DNA of 32,132 nt from the NCBI GenBank assembly GCA_018830885.1, contig JAHJRI010000123.1:1-32132 (forward strand), in the 5' to 3' direction. This DNA comes from a bacterium (GTDB lineage: Bacteria; SAR324; XYD2-FULL-50-16). The notes under the pieces were generated by a model, which made no database searches, was not told the DNA's origin, and saw only the letters and a list, made by a program, of their open reading frames with translations. Made by a program: the position numbers and the translations under genes. This document shows positions 15,847 through 24,653 of the stretch, piece by piece (positions within the stretch are counted from its first letter, which is position 1; each line of letters starts with the position of its first letter).

Positions 15847-17428
15847 AGCGGGACTGATACTGCTGGCGGTGCTGGCATGGGGTGCGCTGCCGTCAACCGT
15901 TCACGCCATCAATGTATCCGCCGTCTATTCCTCGGCGTGCCAGAGGGATATCGGCATCATCATTGAGGTGGACAACGCGAAAATCCGGTTATTGACCCTG
16001 GACGGCGCCATCAAGCGTATCGACCGGTTCAATATCATCTACATGGCCTATTACCCGGTAGGGGACAATCCGGTAGCCCGGGTCCTGTTTTCTGAAGATG
16101 CGGGCCTGACAGTGATTAAAACGGTTTACAAAGGCCAGGTCGTCGACCTGGTGAAAGGCTGGATGATCGATGCGGCCGAGGACCGGATCTCGTTTCTGAC
16201 CCTGAAGGGCAATGAAACCGTGCTGGACAACAAGGACATCTGGGATATTGATCGGGTACCCATGACAGGTGAAATCCATTTCCCCGGTGCGGCGCAGCAG
16301 ACGTACCGGTTTGTGCATCCCTATCCCTTCATGACCTGCAATAATATTTCCGGACCGTCAGCGTCAGAACCGCTGATCTATCCGCAGCATCTGCTGGAGG
16401 ATCCGATCCTGATCAAAAAGGAGCTGGACCGGTTGAAAGAGGGCTATGAGCGCCTCAAAGGTTTTCAAGCGGACAAGGTGTTCTACGCAAAACCCCAGGT
16501 CTATGGCAATGATGCCAGGCTGGGGGTCTGGGGAAATATCGGTTCCCGTTACGGGGCCTCCAGACAGCGCAACAACAACTTTATTCCGGAGATTATCAGC
16601 GAATACTCCAGCGGACCCTTTGGTTTTCAGCATATCCTGGTCACCGGCAATGCACTGCTGCCCACGGGTGTGCATGAAGAGCCCCAGATGCAGTTTTACT
16701 ATGGCTTGAAGGCAGACTATATCCATTTTGCGATCATGGTGGATTTCAACCGCTATGTCATCGGACAATCCAAATACCGGTGGCATGCAGAGGACCTGCT
16801 GGAAAACGATCACCGGGACAATGACACCTTCAACGTGGCCGGTGGTTTTGACTACGGCAGTTTTGCCATCGATCTTTCCCTCTGGAATCGGATTCAGTAT
16901 AGTGTCAGGGTCGGCGAGCAGTTCCATGAAAACAGCATCAATCTCAATAAGGGAGGGCTGATTTTTGAGAATCGGGCATTCAAGGCCGAACTCTATTATG
17001 GCTTTGGCGACGACAAGAAAAAGGATCTGCTGCCGATTCCCGATGGCGCGAACGAAGGAGAAAGAGCCTATATTGAATGGATCAATGCGCAACGGGCCAA
17101 ACAACCCGAATTTTTCACCGACTATCTCCTCTATCGGCTGAATCTCACCTTTTTTTCCCTCAGCCCCTTTAATCCGCGCTACAGCCTGATATACAGAGCG
17201 ATCGACTTTTCAAGAAGACCCAATCCGGATGGCATCGGCGCTTTCAAGTACCGGGGCTCCTCCCTGACCAATGCGCTGTATATCGAATACCCGCTGGATG
17301 ATGAGATCCGTCTCAGTGGATACCTCTCCCTTGAACTGCTGGATCATCGTTATGGTCTGGAGGCCCTGGATGACAGCGCGAGTCATCTCTTCCCCAAGGG
17401 GGGACTGAATATCGCCCTGATTTTCTGA
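15797..17428 (+). CDS. Secreted outer-membrane beta-barrel candidate, paralogue 2 of a tandem pair
   Basis: 543 residues from the ATG at 15797, inside the end of the preceding gene (50-nt overlap, different frame), so the two are co-transcribed. The N-terminus MKKTG...SLFSKAGLILLAVLAWG with VHA before INVSAVY is a good Sec signal peptide. A Cys-containing N-terminal domain (YSSACQRDIGIIIEVDN) matches CEAQTGLIIHVDG of paralogue 1. Residues about 205-235 (LLEDPILIKKELDRLKEGYE) are a short helical linker also present in the partner. The C-terminal half contains repeated amphipathic strands (FAIDLSLWNRIQYSVRV, FKAELYYGFGDD) and ends in NIALIF with a terminal Phe, the usual barrel-insertion signature. 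Function is unknown; an outer-membrane pore or surface component is inferred from topology alone. Confidence 0.78.
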   Translation: MKKTGSHFPWPSSLFSKAGLILLAVLAWGALPSTVHAINVSAVYSSACQRDIGIIIEVDNAKIRLLTLDGAIKRIDRFNIIYMAYYPVGDNPVARVLFSEDAGLTVIKTVYKGQVVDLVKGWMIDAAEDRISFLTLKGNETVLDNKDIWDIDRVPMTGEIHFPGAAQQTYRFVHPYPFMTCNNISGPSASEPLIYPQHLLEDPILIKKELDRLKEGYERLKGFQADKVFYAKPQVYGNDARLGVWGNIGSRYGASRQRNNNFIPEIISEYSSGPFGFQHILVTGNALLPTGVHEEPQMQFYYGLKADYIHFAIMVDFNRYVIGQSKYRWHAEDLLENDHRDNDTFNVAGGFDYGSFAIDLSLWNRIQYSVRVGEQFHENSINLNKGGLIFENRAFKAELYYGFGDDKKKDLLPIPDGANEGERAYIEWINAQRAKQPEFFTDYLLYRLNLTFFSLSPFNPRYSLIYRAIDFSRRPNPDGIGAFKYRGSSLTNALYIEYPLDDEIRLSGYLSLELLDHRYGLEALDDSASHLFPKGGLNIALIF

Positions 17429-17575
17429 AACGAGGCTGTGTCATCGGGCACCGCTCTCCCGAACCGACCCCTGAAGGTGATTTTACCGGAGCCCTGACAT
17501 GGGTCCCGCAGCCCTTCCAGAAACAATTCCGGAATATTACTGCGACTCCCGGTGATCAAGGCCATCAATAATTCC

Positions 17576-17604
17576 TTGCTGCATGGAGGTCGATTGGTTA
17601 TAAT
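17576..17604 (+). promoter_or_regulatory. Sigma70-like promoter of the histidine kinase gene
   Basis: TTGCTG (17576-17581), 17 nt, then a perfect TATAAT (17599-17604). The predicted start near 17611 gives a leader of about 105 nt to the ATG at 17717. It also argues against a GTG start at 17552, which would lie upstream of the promoter. Confidence 0.55.
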
Positions 17605-17716
17605 CGCCAGAATAGCGATGTCCGGGAAAAAAGGGCACATTTCCATTCAGACCAACAACCCCGGGGGACACCTATCCACGCTTCACACCCACAATGACAG
17701 ATCAAGGTTGCGATCC

Positions 17717-19927
17717 ATGACAGAGATCCCGGGAAAAATGGCCCATAGAAAATCGATCGCCTGGCGGTTGACCCTGAGCATGACAGCGTCTGTCGTTCTG
17801 GTGGCTTCCCTGGCACTGACCATCAACTATTACCTGGCTGTCAAGAAAGCTGAAAAGGAGCTGACTCAACAGAGCATCAGTTACCTCGGCCATCTGATGA
17901 AAAGCCTGGAGCTGCCGCTCTGGCACTTCGACAACCAGACGGTGCAGACGATTGGCGCCGCCTTTGCAGCGGAAGATGTGGTTGTTCTCCTGCAGATAGC
18001 CGACGACAGTAACAAACAGGTTTTCCAGATTGAAAAACCCTTTCAGGGCGACCCCGTTTACCAGGCCAGTAACATACTTCATGACGGGACATATGTCGGA
18101 ACGGTCCGCCTGGCATTGACGACGGAATATCACCAGGCAGCCAATGAAAGGCTGCTGTGGTCCTCCATGGTCATTATCCTGCTGGTGGTGATTACCCTGC
18201 TGCTCGGCACCCGAGCCATCCTGACGATTTTCCTGAAAAAACCGATGGCCAACATGGGGGCTATTGCCAATGCCTATGCCTCCAATACTGCGCTGCAGTT
18301 TGAAAAATTCGATGTCTACGAAGAGTTCAAAGGGCTTGTGGCTGCCATGAAGGATATGGGAAACCGGATCCGGCAGCAGATGACCGACCTGCAGACAGCC
18401 CAGGATAAATACCAGCAACTTTTTGAAATGGAATCGGATGCCCTGTTCCTGATCAGAGAGGACAATGGTAACATCATTGAGGTGAACCGGTCGGCAGAAA
18501 TTCTGTATGGTTACAGTCGGGCGGAACTGCTGCAGATGCGCAACGTGGATCTCTCAGCAGAGCCCGAAGCGACAAAATCAGCCACCAAGACCCGTTTGAC
18601 ATCTATCGCGATTCGCTATCACCAGAAAAAAGACGGTACGATCTTCCCGGTCGAGATTACGGCCAACCATTTTAACTGGAAGGACCATCCGGTTCATATC
18701 GCCGCCATTCGGGATATCTCCGAGCGAATCCAAAGGGAAAACGAACTGCAGGCCAGTGAGGAGAAGTTCCGAAAAATGGTGGAGTTTGCTCCCTATCCGC
18801 TCTTGCTGGTCAATAAGACCGAGGGCATCACCTATATTAACCAGAAACTGACCGAAACCTTCGGTTACGAGTTACCGGAGATCAGTGGCATCGGCGGATG
18901 GTGGGAGCGGGCGTTTCCCGATAGCGAATATCGGGAAAAAGCGAAAGAGGAATTAATAAAGTCATACAAGGAAGCTGCGACGGAAAAGAAAATGTTCCAT
19001 TATAACGAATGGATTGTTGCCTGCAAAGACGGGGAGCGGAAGAATGTCGAGTTCTCCATGGTTCCCATCGGTGACATGGAGCTCTGGATCCTGATCGATC
19101 AGACCCGTCGCATCCGCATGCAGGAAATGATGATCCAGACGGAAAAGATGATCTCTGTGGGAGGGCTGGCCGCAGGAATGGCCCATGAAATCAACAACCC
19201 GCTGAGTGCCGTCCTGCAGGGAGCCCAGAACATCAGCCGCCGGTTTTCGCCCACCATGGAGAAAAACCGGGTGGTTGCAAAAAAATATGACCTGGACCTG
19301 GAGAAGATGCAGGCCTATATGGAAGAACGCAAGATACCGATGTATCTTCAGGGTATTCGGGAATCCGGCAGCCGGGCCGCCCAGATCATCATGAACATGC
19401 TGAAATTCAGCCGTAAGAGCGAATCCCGGCGGATCCCCGTCGAAATTGATGCCGTCCTCGAGAACACCATCGATCTGGCCAGTAATGACTACGATCTGGC
19501 CAGAAAATTCGATTTCAAACACATCCGGTTGGAGCGCGAATTTGATCCTGACCTGAAAATCATCACCTGCACCGAAACAGAACTGGAGCAGGTGCTGCTC
19601 AACCTGCTCAAAAACGCCGCCCAGTCCCTGAAAACAGCAGAACAGACCGAACCACCACGCATCACCCTGCGCACCATTCGGGATGGTGATATTGCACAGA
19701 TCGAGATTGAAGATAATGGACCGGGGATGGATGAAAAAACCCGGAAGCGGATATTCGAGCCATTCTTTACGACCAAACCGGTGGGGCAGGGAACCGGGCT
19801 TGGATTGTCCGTCTCCTATTCCATTATCACCAACAACCACAAAGGAACCATGGAGGTCCAGTCGGCGCCGGGCCGCGGTACCCGTTTCATCATCCGAATT
19901 CCGATCCATGCAGAAGAGACTGCCTGA
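17717..19927 (+). CDS. Membrane sensor histidine kinase with two PAS domains (orphan)
   Basis: 736 residues from the ATG at 17717. A first membrane segment (LTLSMTASVVLVASLALTINYY, about 23-44) is followed by a periplasmic region of about 120 residues containing LELPLWHFDNQTV. A second membrane segment (MVIILLVVITLLLG) and a HAMP-like linker follow. PAS 1 (YQQLFEMESDALFLI ... AAIRDISER) and PAS 2 (KFRKMVEFAPYPLLLV) precede a HisKA domain with the phospho-accepting His in GMAHEINNPLSAVLQG. About 45 extra residues are inserted between the H-box helix and the second helix. HATPase_c has an N box (LLNLLKNAAQSL), G1 (EDNGPGMD), F (FEPFFTTKP) and G2 (GTGLGLSV), so it should be active. There is no receiver domain and no response-regulator gene nearby. 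The neighbouring barrel genes are the only contextual hint of a role. Confidence 0.9.
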   Translation: MTEIPGKMAHRKSIAWRLTLSMTASVVLVASLALTINYYLAVKKAEKELTQQSISYLGHLMKSLELPLWHFDNQTVQTIGAAFAAEDVVVLLQIADDSNKQVFQIEKPFQGDPVYQASNILHDGTYVGTVRLALTTEYHQAANERLLWSSMVIILLVVITLLLGTRAILTIFLKKPMANMGAIANAYASNTALQFEKFDVYEEFKGLVAAMKDMGNRIRQQMTDLQTAQDKYQQLFEMESDALFLIREDNGNIIEVNRSAEILYGYSRAELLQMRNVDLSAEPEATKSATKTRLTSIAIRYHQKKDGTIFPVEITANHFNWKDHPVHIAAIRDISERIQRENELQASEEKFRKMVEFAPYPLLLVNKTEGITYINQKLTETFGYELPEISGIGGWWERAFPDSEYREKAKEELIKSYKEAATEKKMFHYNEWIVACKDGERKNVEFSMVPIGDMELWILIDQTRRIRMQEMMIQTEKMISVGGLAAGMAHEINNPLSAVLQGAQNISRRFSPTMEKNRVVAKKYDLDLEKMQAYMEERKIPMYLQGIRESGSRAAQIIMNMLKFSRKSESRRIPVEIDAVLENTIDLASNDYDLARKFDFKHIRLEREFDPDLKIITCTETELEQVLLNLLKNAAQSLKTAEQTEPPRITLRTIRDGDIAQIEIEDNGPGMDEKTRKRIFEPFFTTKPVGQGTGLGLSVSYSIITNNHKGTMEVQSAPGRGTRFIIRIPIHAEETA

Positions 19928-20137
19928 TTCCGGATTCCCACAACGGATAACCAGAGATTTCGAGCCTCTGTCATCAAACTGATTCAAAGAAGCGGTTTTT
20001 TCCCTTCATGGTGACGTGCCGGTTATTGTCCCTTCGTTCAATTTCAGTTATGATATCGAGACGATCCGGTATTTCTGCCGGGATCGCAACAGTGGAAAAG
20101 ACCTTCTGTCCGTTTTGAAGGTTGGATTGACAGGATC

Positions 20138-20285
20138 ATATCTATTCAGTTCAATTTCCGCTCAGCCCCGAAGGTATTGTGTTTCAAGGACCTTGGAAGC
20201 CATGGATGGCTTCCAGGAGCTCCAGGAGGATTCATGCGTTTCTTGAAACACAATACCTTTGGGGTGTATACAGGTGAATAGTTAC
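20138..20285. mobile_element. MITE-like element, alpha body in GTAACTATTCA-type shell (copy C)
   Basis: 148 bp between the histidine kinase and GTPase genes. The right end is TGAATAGTTAC and the left end is ATATCTATTCA. It is flanked by a perfect 8-bp duplication ACAGGATC (20130-20137 and 20286-20293; the ninth base also repeats). The body is almost the exact reverse complement of the element at 13010, with stem AAGGTATTGTGTTTCAAGG paired to CCTTTGGGG-adjacent TTGAAACACAATACCTT, and inner hairpin GGAAGCCATGGATGGCTTCC. Short open frames inside are by-products of the palindrome. Confidence 0.88.
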
Positions 20286-20331
20286 ACAGGATCATTCAAA
20301 CCTCTCTGATCTGAGAACATTCATTCCATCG

Positions 20332-21324
20332 ATGACCATGCCGACCAATCTGCCCCCTGAATATTTCAAGATAGAGAAACGGTACAAGGCAGCGACATCT
20401 CAAACGGAAAAGATATCGGTCCTGGAAGAGATGCTGACAGTTGTGCCCAAACATAAGGGAACCGATAAACTAAGGGCCGATCTCAGAAAACGGATTTCCA
20501 AACTGAAAGCGGCCCCCCAGGGTAAAAAGAACCGGAGCAAGACGGAATCCGCCTTTATCATCAGCCGGGAGGGGGGTGGCCAGGTCGCTGTCATCGGCGC
20601 ACCCAATGTCGGAAAATCAGCCCTGGTTGATCTTCTGACCAATGCCAGTCCCGAAGTTTCCGCCTTTCCGCATTCCACGTGGCAGCCTCTGCCCGCCATG
20701 CTCGCTTTCAACGAGATCCAGATACAGCTGATCGATACCCCGCCGATCAGTCGCGATTATACGAAACCGGAGCTGTTCGATCTGATCCGGCGTGTTGACC
20801 TGATCCTGTTGACAGCGGACGTGCAGGCGGATCCTTTCTCTCAGCTGGAGGACACCCGCATCCTCCTGGAAGCTCACAAAATAGCACCGCTGCGGTTGAA
20901 GGACCGGTATGAGGACCCGAGAGGAATGGTTTTTATTCCGATCCAGGTTGTGCTCAACAAGCACGACGATGATCGCACCGACGAGAATGTGGAGATTTTT
21001 TTCGCGCTGGTCGAGGACAATTGGCCGACCACACCCGTTTCAGCAAAAACCGGCCGCCATATTGAAGCGCTGAAGCAGGTGATTTTCGATCGTCTGGAGA
21101 TCATCCGTGTCTACTCCAAGACCCCGGGTAAACCCTGCGACAAGGTTGCTCCCTTTGTGCTGAAAAAAGGTGCCAATGTCGAGGATTTCGCGTTGCGGGT
21201 CCATGCGGATTTCGCTGAAAAACTGAAGCATGCCCGTATCTGGGGGGAAGGAGTATTCGACGGTCAAATGGTTCAGCGTGATCATATCCTCCACGACGGG
21301 GATATTGTTGAACTGCATATCTGA
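20332..21324 (+). CDS. DRG/OBG-like GTPase with C-terminal TGS domain
   Basis: 330 residues. A helical N-terminal region (about 1-75, like the helix-turn-helix extension of DRG proteins) is followed by the G domain: G1 GAPNVGKS (89-96), G3 as DTPP instead of DTPG/DLPG, G4 NKHD and G5 SAK. A C-terminal TGS domain (IIRVYSKTPGKPCDKVAPFV to DGDIVELHI) is of the type found in eukaryotic and archaeal DRG proteins, which act around the ribosome. The G3 proline is unusual and could alter hydrolysis. The start is either ATG 20332 or ATG 20338. The promoter region abuts MITE copy C, only 46 nt upstream. The ligand and the ribosomal role are inferred from the family. Confidence 0.82.
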   Translation: MTMPTNLPPEYFKIEKRYKAATSQTEKISVLEEMLTVVPKHKGTDKLRADLRKRISKLKAAPQGKKNRSKTESAFIISREGGGQVAVIGAPNVGKSALVDLLTNASPEVSAFPHSTWQPLPAMLAFNEIQIQLIDTPPISRDYTKPELFDLIRRVDLILLTADVQADPFSQLEDTRILLEAHKIAPLRLKDRYEDPRGMVFIPIQVVLNKHDDDRTDENVEIFFALVEDNWPTTPVSAKTGRHIEALKQVIFDRLEIIRVYSKTPGKPCDKVAPFVLKKGANVEDFALRVHADFAEKLKHARIWGEGVFDGQMVQRDHILHDGDIVELHI

Positions 21325-21493
21325 ATCCCCCGGAAGTGGAAAGGGGCACAACAGTATCCGAATCTTCTTGCCGGTCCCGCGGAAAAGACCCCATTGCCGG
21401 GAACAGGTTGCTGTGGTATGCTGCTGTCGGTTTGACGGACACCATCGCCACCCGGGTCCCCCATTCGATTACCCTCTGCCATTGAAAGTTGAC

Positions 21494-22468
21494 ATGAACC
21501 CTGAAACGACATTCATCCCCCCGTACTATCTTAAAAACACGACCCTGCAGACCATGCTGGCCAGCAGCAAACTGCGGACCCTGGGCAGAAACCGGATGCG
21601 AGACGCCGCCATTGAACAGATCCTGTTTGTCGGGGGAGGCGTCCGGTTGCAGGGCTTCTATTCCAAAACCAGCCCGCCCGCCAGGGGCCTGGTGATCCTG
21701 ATTCACGGCTGGGAAGGCAGCGCCGGTTCGGCCTATATCGTCAGTACCGGCCGGTTTCTGTTCAACGCCGGGTACGACGTTTTCCGACTGAACCTGAGGG
21801 ATCACGGGGAGAGTCACAGTCTGAATGAAGGTCTTTTTTTCGGGACACTGCTGGAAGAATCGTTCAATGGGGTCAAGGTCATTGCCGGACAGCACCCCCA
21901 GACCCCGGTTTACCTGCTGGGATTTTCCATGGGGGGCAATTTCGCCATCCGTATCGCACGTCACACCATCCAGAGCCCGATCCCCAACCTCAAACAGGTC
22001 TTCTGCATCAATCCCCCGCTGGACCCCATGCAGGCCACCCTGAATATTGACCGGATTCCACTGATCAGAAAGTATTTTATCCGGAAATGGCGGCGCTCGC
22101 TGACAAAAAATCAGCGGCTCTATCCCGAGAAATACGATTTCTCGGAAGCCTTCGCTGAAAAAACCTGTTGGGGAATGACCGAACTGCTGCTCAACCAGTA
22201 TTCGGATTACCGGGATCCGGCGCTCTATTTTGGTGAATACACCCTGAAGGAGGGGTACCTGGACCGGATTGAACTCCCCTTGACCATCGTCACGGCAGAA
22301 GACGATCCGATCATCGCCGTTGACGATTTCAGGCAGGCCCGTCTTTCTGATGCCGTTGAACTGGCCATCCAGCCGTTCGGCGGCCATTGCGGCTACATTC
22401 AAAACCTGAAACTGACCGCCTGGTACTGGCAGTTTATTCTCAAACGGCTGGAACGGGCAGGGTCTTAA
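21494..22468 (+). CDS. YheT-type alpha/beta hydrolase
   Basis: 324 residues from the ATG at 21494; the upstream open frame lacks hydrolase similarity and overlaps the GTPase gene. The oxyanion region ILIHGWEGSAGS, nucleophile elbow GFSMGGN, acid in TAEDDPII and late His in PFGGHCGY give a complete Ser-Asp-His triad in the order expected for the EMBRYO/YheT esterase group (E. coli YheT, yeast Eht1-like). These are esterases of largely unknown physiological substrate. No signal peptide is seen, so it is probably cytoplasmic. It follows the GTPase gene by 169 nt on the same strand and converges with the next gene. Confidence 0.85.
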   Translation: MNPETTFIPPYYLKNTTLQTMLASSKLRTLGRNRMRDAAIEQILFVGGGVRLQGFYSKTSPPARGLVILIHGWEGSAGSAYIVSTGRFLFNAGYDVFRLNLRDHGESHSLNEGLFFGTLLEESFNGVKVIAGQHPQTPVYLLGFSMGGNFAIRIARHTIQSPIPNLKQVFCINPPLDPMQATLNIDRIPLIRKYFIRKWRRSLTKNQRLYPEKYDFSEAFAEKTCWGMTELLLNQYSDYRDPALYFGEYTLKEGYLDRIELPLTIVTAEDDPIIAVDDFRQARLSDAVELAIQPFGGHCGYIQNLKLTAWYWQFILKRLERAGS

Positions 22469-22529
22469 CCCGGAAAACAGATCCGGCCAGCGGGACAGCC
22501 TCAGAGATTGCCAGCACGACCTCAATATC

Positions 22530-23597
22530 TTATATCGAGCGGGTTTCCCCGACCTTCATGACCCAGGCGCGACTGTCCGCAATCCCGTTTTTAGCCGCGC
22601 ATGCGCGATACCGTTCCGGTGGTTCCCAGTGCGGTTCATCTGTCAGTTCGATGGTTCCCCAGTGGGAGGGGATGATGATATCTGCGCGGACGTCATTCGC
22701 CAGCTGGATGGCCTCTTCCGGGTTGGTGTGTACGGGTTTCATCACACTTTGGGGATTGTAAGCCCCAATGGGGACAATGGCCATATCGAAGGAGCGGAAG
22801 CGGGTGCCGATTTCCCTGAACAGGGTTGGCGAATATCCGGTATCCCCTGCAAAATATAAGCTGGCGGATTCAGACTGGATTGCCCAGGAGCACCAGAGGG
22901 TTTCGTTGCGGTCGTTAATCCAGCGACTGGAAAAATGAACCGCCGGCAGCGCTGTCAGCCGAATTCCGTCCATTTCAATGGATTCGTGCCAGTCCAGTTC
23001 ACTGACCCGGGTATAGCCCCTGTCCGTAAAGAACGGTTTCAAACCCAGCGGCACAAAAACCCGCATCTTCTCTTTTCCCGTCAGATTTTCAACTGTTTCA
23101 GCGTCCAGATGGTCATAGTGATTGTGGGAGAGGATAATCCCATCAATGGGCGGCAGATTTTTCAGTGAGATGCCCGGCGGCACGTAGCGCTTCGGGCCGA
23201 TGATCAGGGGACTGGCAAGATCCGAAAAAAAGGGATCGAGCAGGATGCTCTTCCCGTCAATTTTGAGCAGATAGGAGGAATGCCCGATCCAGGTGACGGA
23301 TAGATTCCCCTGGCTGGCTTGAAACTCGGCAATGGCCTGCGACTCACCGATGATATGATCCGCGGGTATTTCCGGGCTCTTGAAAAAGGCCTTGATCCGA
23401 TTGACCATGAAGCCGAATCCCGGGGTTCCGTGTGGCGGCGTGACGGGGTAGTTGCGAAATCCACTTGTGGTATGATGGGGCGGTTTTCCTTCCATTGGCA
23501 TCACCTGTGCTGAACAACCGATCAAAGGCTGCAGTGCCAGAAACAAACCGGCCTTGATGAATTGCCTCCGTGTCCAGTGATTCTCTAAACCTGTCAT
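22530..23597 (-). CDS. Metallo-beta-lactamase-fold hydrolase (NAPE-PLD/UlaG-like) with Tat signal and lipobox
   Basis: 355 residues. The MBL signature HNHYDHLD binds the first zinc. Further ligands are likely in LPAVHFSSR, AGDTGYS and the late SHWGTIEL. VTWIGHSSYLLKIDGKSILLDPFFSD is typical of the NAPE-PLD-like/YtkL-UlaG branch, whose members cleave phosphodiesters, lactones or N-acyl-phosphatidylethanolamines. The N-terminus has a twin-arginine motif (TRRQFIKAG), a hydrophobic stretch and LIGCSA, a plausible lipobox. This suggests Tat export of the folded metalloprotein and lipid anchoring. The ATG at 23597 has no clear ribosome-binding site. Substrate unknown. Confidence 0.85.
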   Translation of the reverse strand: MTGLENHWTRRQFIKAGLFLALQPLIGCSAQVMPMEGKPPHHTTSGFRNYPVTPPHGTPGFGFMVNRIKAFFKSPEIPADHIIGESQAIAEFQASQGNLSVTWIGHSSYLLKIDGKSILLDPFFSDLASPLIIGPKRYVPPGISLKNLPPIDGIILSHNHYDHLDAETVENLTGKEKMRVFVPLGLKPFFTDRGYTRVSELDWHESIEMDGIRLTALPAVHFSSRWINDRNETLWCSWAIQSESASLYFAGDTGYSPTLFREIGTRFRSFDMAIVPIGAYNPQSVMKPVHTNPEEAIQLANDVRADIIIPSHWGTIELTDEPHWEPPERYRACAAKNGIADSRAWVMKVGETRSI

Positions 23598-23736
23598 TTT
23601 ATGTCTGTTTCAGATATTTAATTTTCAGTACTGACCTGCTGTATTGTTTCAAATAAAGGGACGATGCATGTCAAAGTCCGTGCTTGATCCCGTCAGGGGG
23701 AATTCCCATTCAAACCAACAGACTTGATGGGTTTTA

Positions 23737-24024
23737 TCATTCAGAGAATTCTCCAAGTTCGCGGTAGCAGAACAGATAAGACCCGTTGTCAATATCAACA
23801 ATCAGACGACCCCCTCGATTTTGCGCATATTCCACACAACCGGGTACGTCACAATCGCTATGGCATTCGCTGACCCCGCTGGGCGATTCACGGTCACGGA
23901 TTGCGTCATACCAAGAAAGCAGAACGGGTTCCTCCAGTTCTACCGCAGCAGTTTCCTCGGCTAACAGCTTGGCTTGAGTAAAATCTGAGTTTTTATCGGT
24001 GGATTTAAGAACGATTTTTTTCAT
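23737..24024 (-). CDS. Small AF1514-like (DUF5619-type) protein of unknown function
   Basis: 95 residues. The ending pattern LLSWYD ... CDVPGCVEYAQNRGGRLIVDIDNGSYLFCYRE resembles small proteins grouped with Archaeoglobus AF1514, found in sulfate reducers and archaea; this match is from memory and moderate. Two Cys pairs (CHSDCD and PGC, about residues 54-63) could bind a metal. An AGGAG ribosome-binding site lies 5-6 nt before the ATG, supporting a real, expressed gene. It is not obviously linked in function to its neighbours. Confidence 0.7.
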   Translation of the reverse strand: MKKIVLKSTDKNSDFTQAKLLAEETAAVELEEPVLLSWYDAIRDRESPSGVSECHSDCDVPGCVEYAQNRGGRLIVDIDNGSYLFCYRELGEFSE

Positions 24025-24293
24025 ATGAACTCCTGTACCTTATGACACAATGATGGATTATCAACATCCTGTCTACGTCGCTTGAGCAGATGCAGTTTGC
24101 AAAGCGGTCAGATCGGATCTTGACCTGACATGTATGGTACCTTAATCCTGAAAAGCAATCTTTCATCCGCTTTTAAGGGACTTCTTTTTAAACAAGTTCC
24201 CTTCTTGAAGAACTGTTGGACAGGATGAACCCGACACAATTATTGTAATCATAATAAAAACAATAAACTGCAGTTTGATAACCGTTTTTTGTT
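24025..24293. other. Intergenic AT-richer region left of the beta2 element
   Basis: Together with the element at 24294 and the following 168 nt, this is a 629-nt gap between the AF1514-like and SDR genes. It contains an inverted repeat AAGGGACTT/AAGTTCCCTT (one bulge, near 24175-24207) and AT-rich runs. No credible gene or strong promoter was found. Confidence 0.35.
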
Positions 24294-24485
24294 GTATCTA
24301 TTCACCACTTTTCTGCATTGGAAGCTGGTACCTGTGTGTGATTGAACGGATTGGGAGTGATTAATCCCGGCCAGGAGGCCGGATCAACGACCGCCCTCGG
24401 AAGACGACCATGGATGGTCGTCGAGAATGAGTTCAATCACACACAGGTATCAGCTTCGCTAGCGGCACTCATGCTGAATAGTTAC
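24294..24485. mobile_element. MITE-like element, beta body in GTAACTATTCA shell (copy beta2)
   Basis: 192 bp with left end GTATCTATTCACC and right end CTGAATAGTTAC. It is flanked by a perfect 8-bp duplication TTTTTGTT (24286-24293 and 24486-24493). It is in reverse orientation to beta1. The outer stem is CCTGTGTGTGATTGAAC with GTTCAATCACACACAGG. The two inner hairpins are ATCCGGCC-type and GACGACC/GGTCGTC; the latter carries paired G-C to A-T changes relative to GACGGCC/GGCCGTC in beta1. Non-coding. Confidence 0.9.
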
Positions 24486-24653
24486 TTTTTGTTTTCATTT
24501 TGTGCTCCAAATTTAGACAAGCCAAAAACAAGAAAACCGGTAAAACGTTAAAGAGGCCACCCATTTAAGCTTATAAGTTCTGAGAACATCCTGCTTAACG
24601 CTAACGCCCTGTATTGTATGTGAGGTGCTCTTGAAATAATGAACGGGCTGTCA

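Noticed and set aside
17552-17716. GTG start at 17552 giving a 791-residue histidine kinase
   Set aside because: The extra 55 residues have no membrane or sensor character and start upstream of a perfect TATAAT promoter; ATG 17717 is preferred.
20016-20246. 76-codon frame ending in the alpha body, and a similar frame at 13049-13297
   Set aside because: The shared C-terminal peptide is only the translated palindrome (EAMDGFQELQEDSC), not conserved protein.
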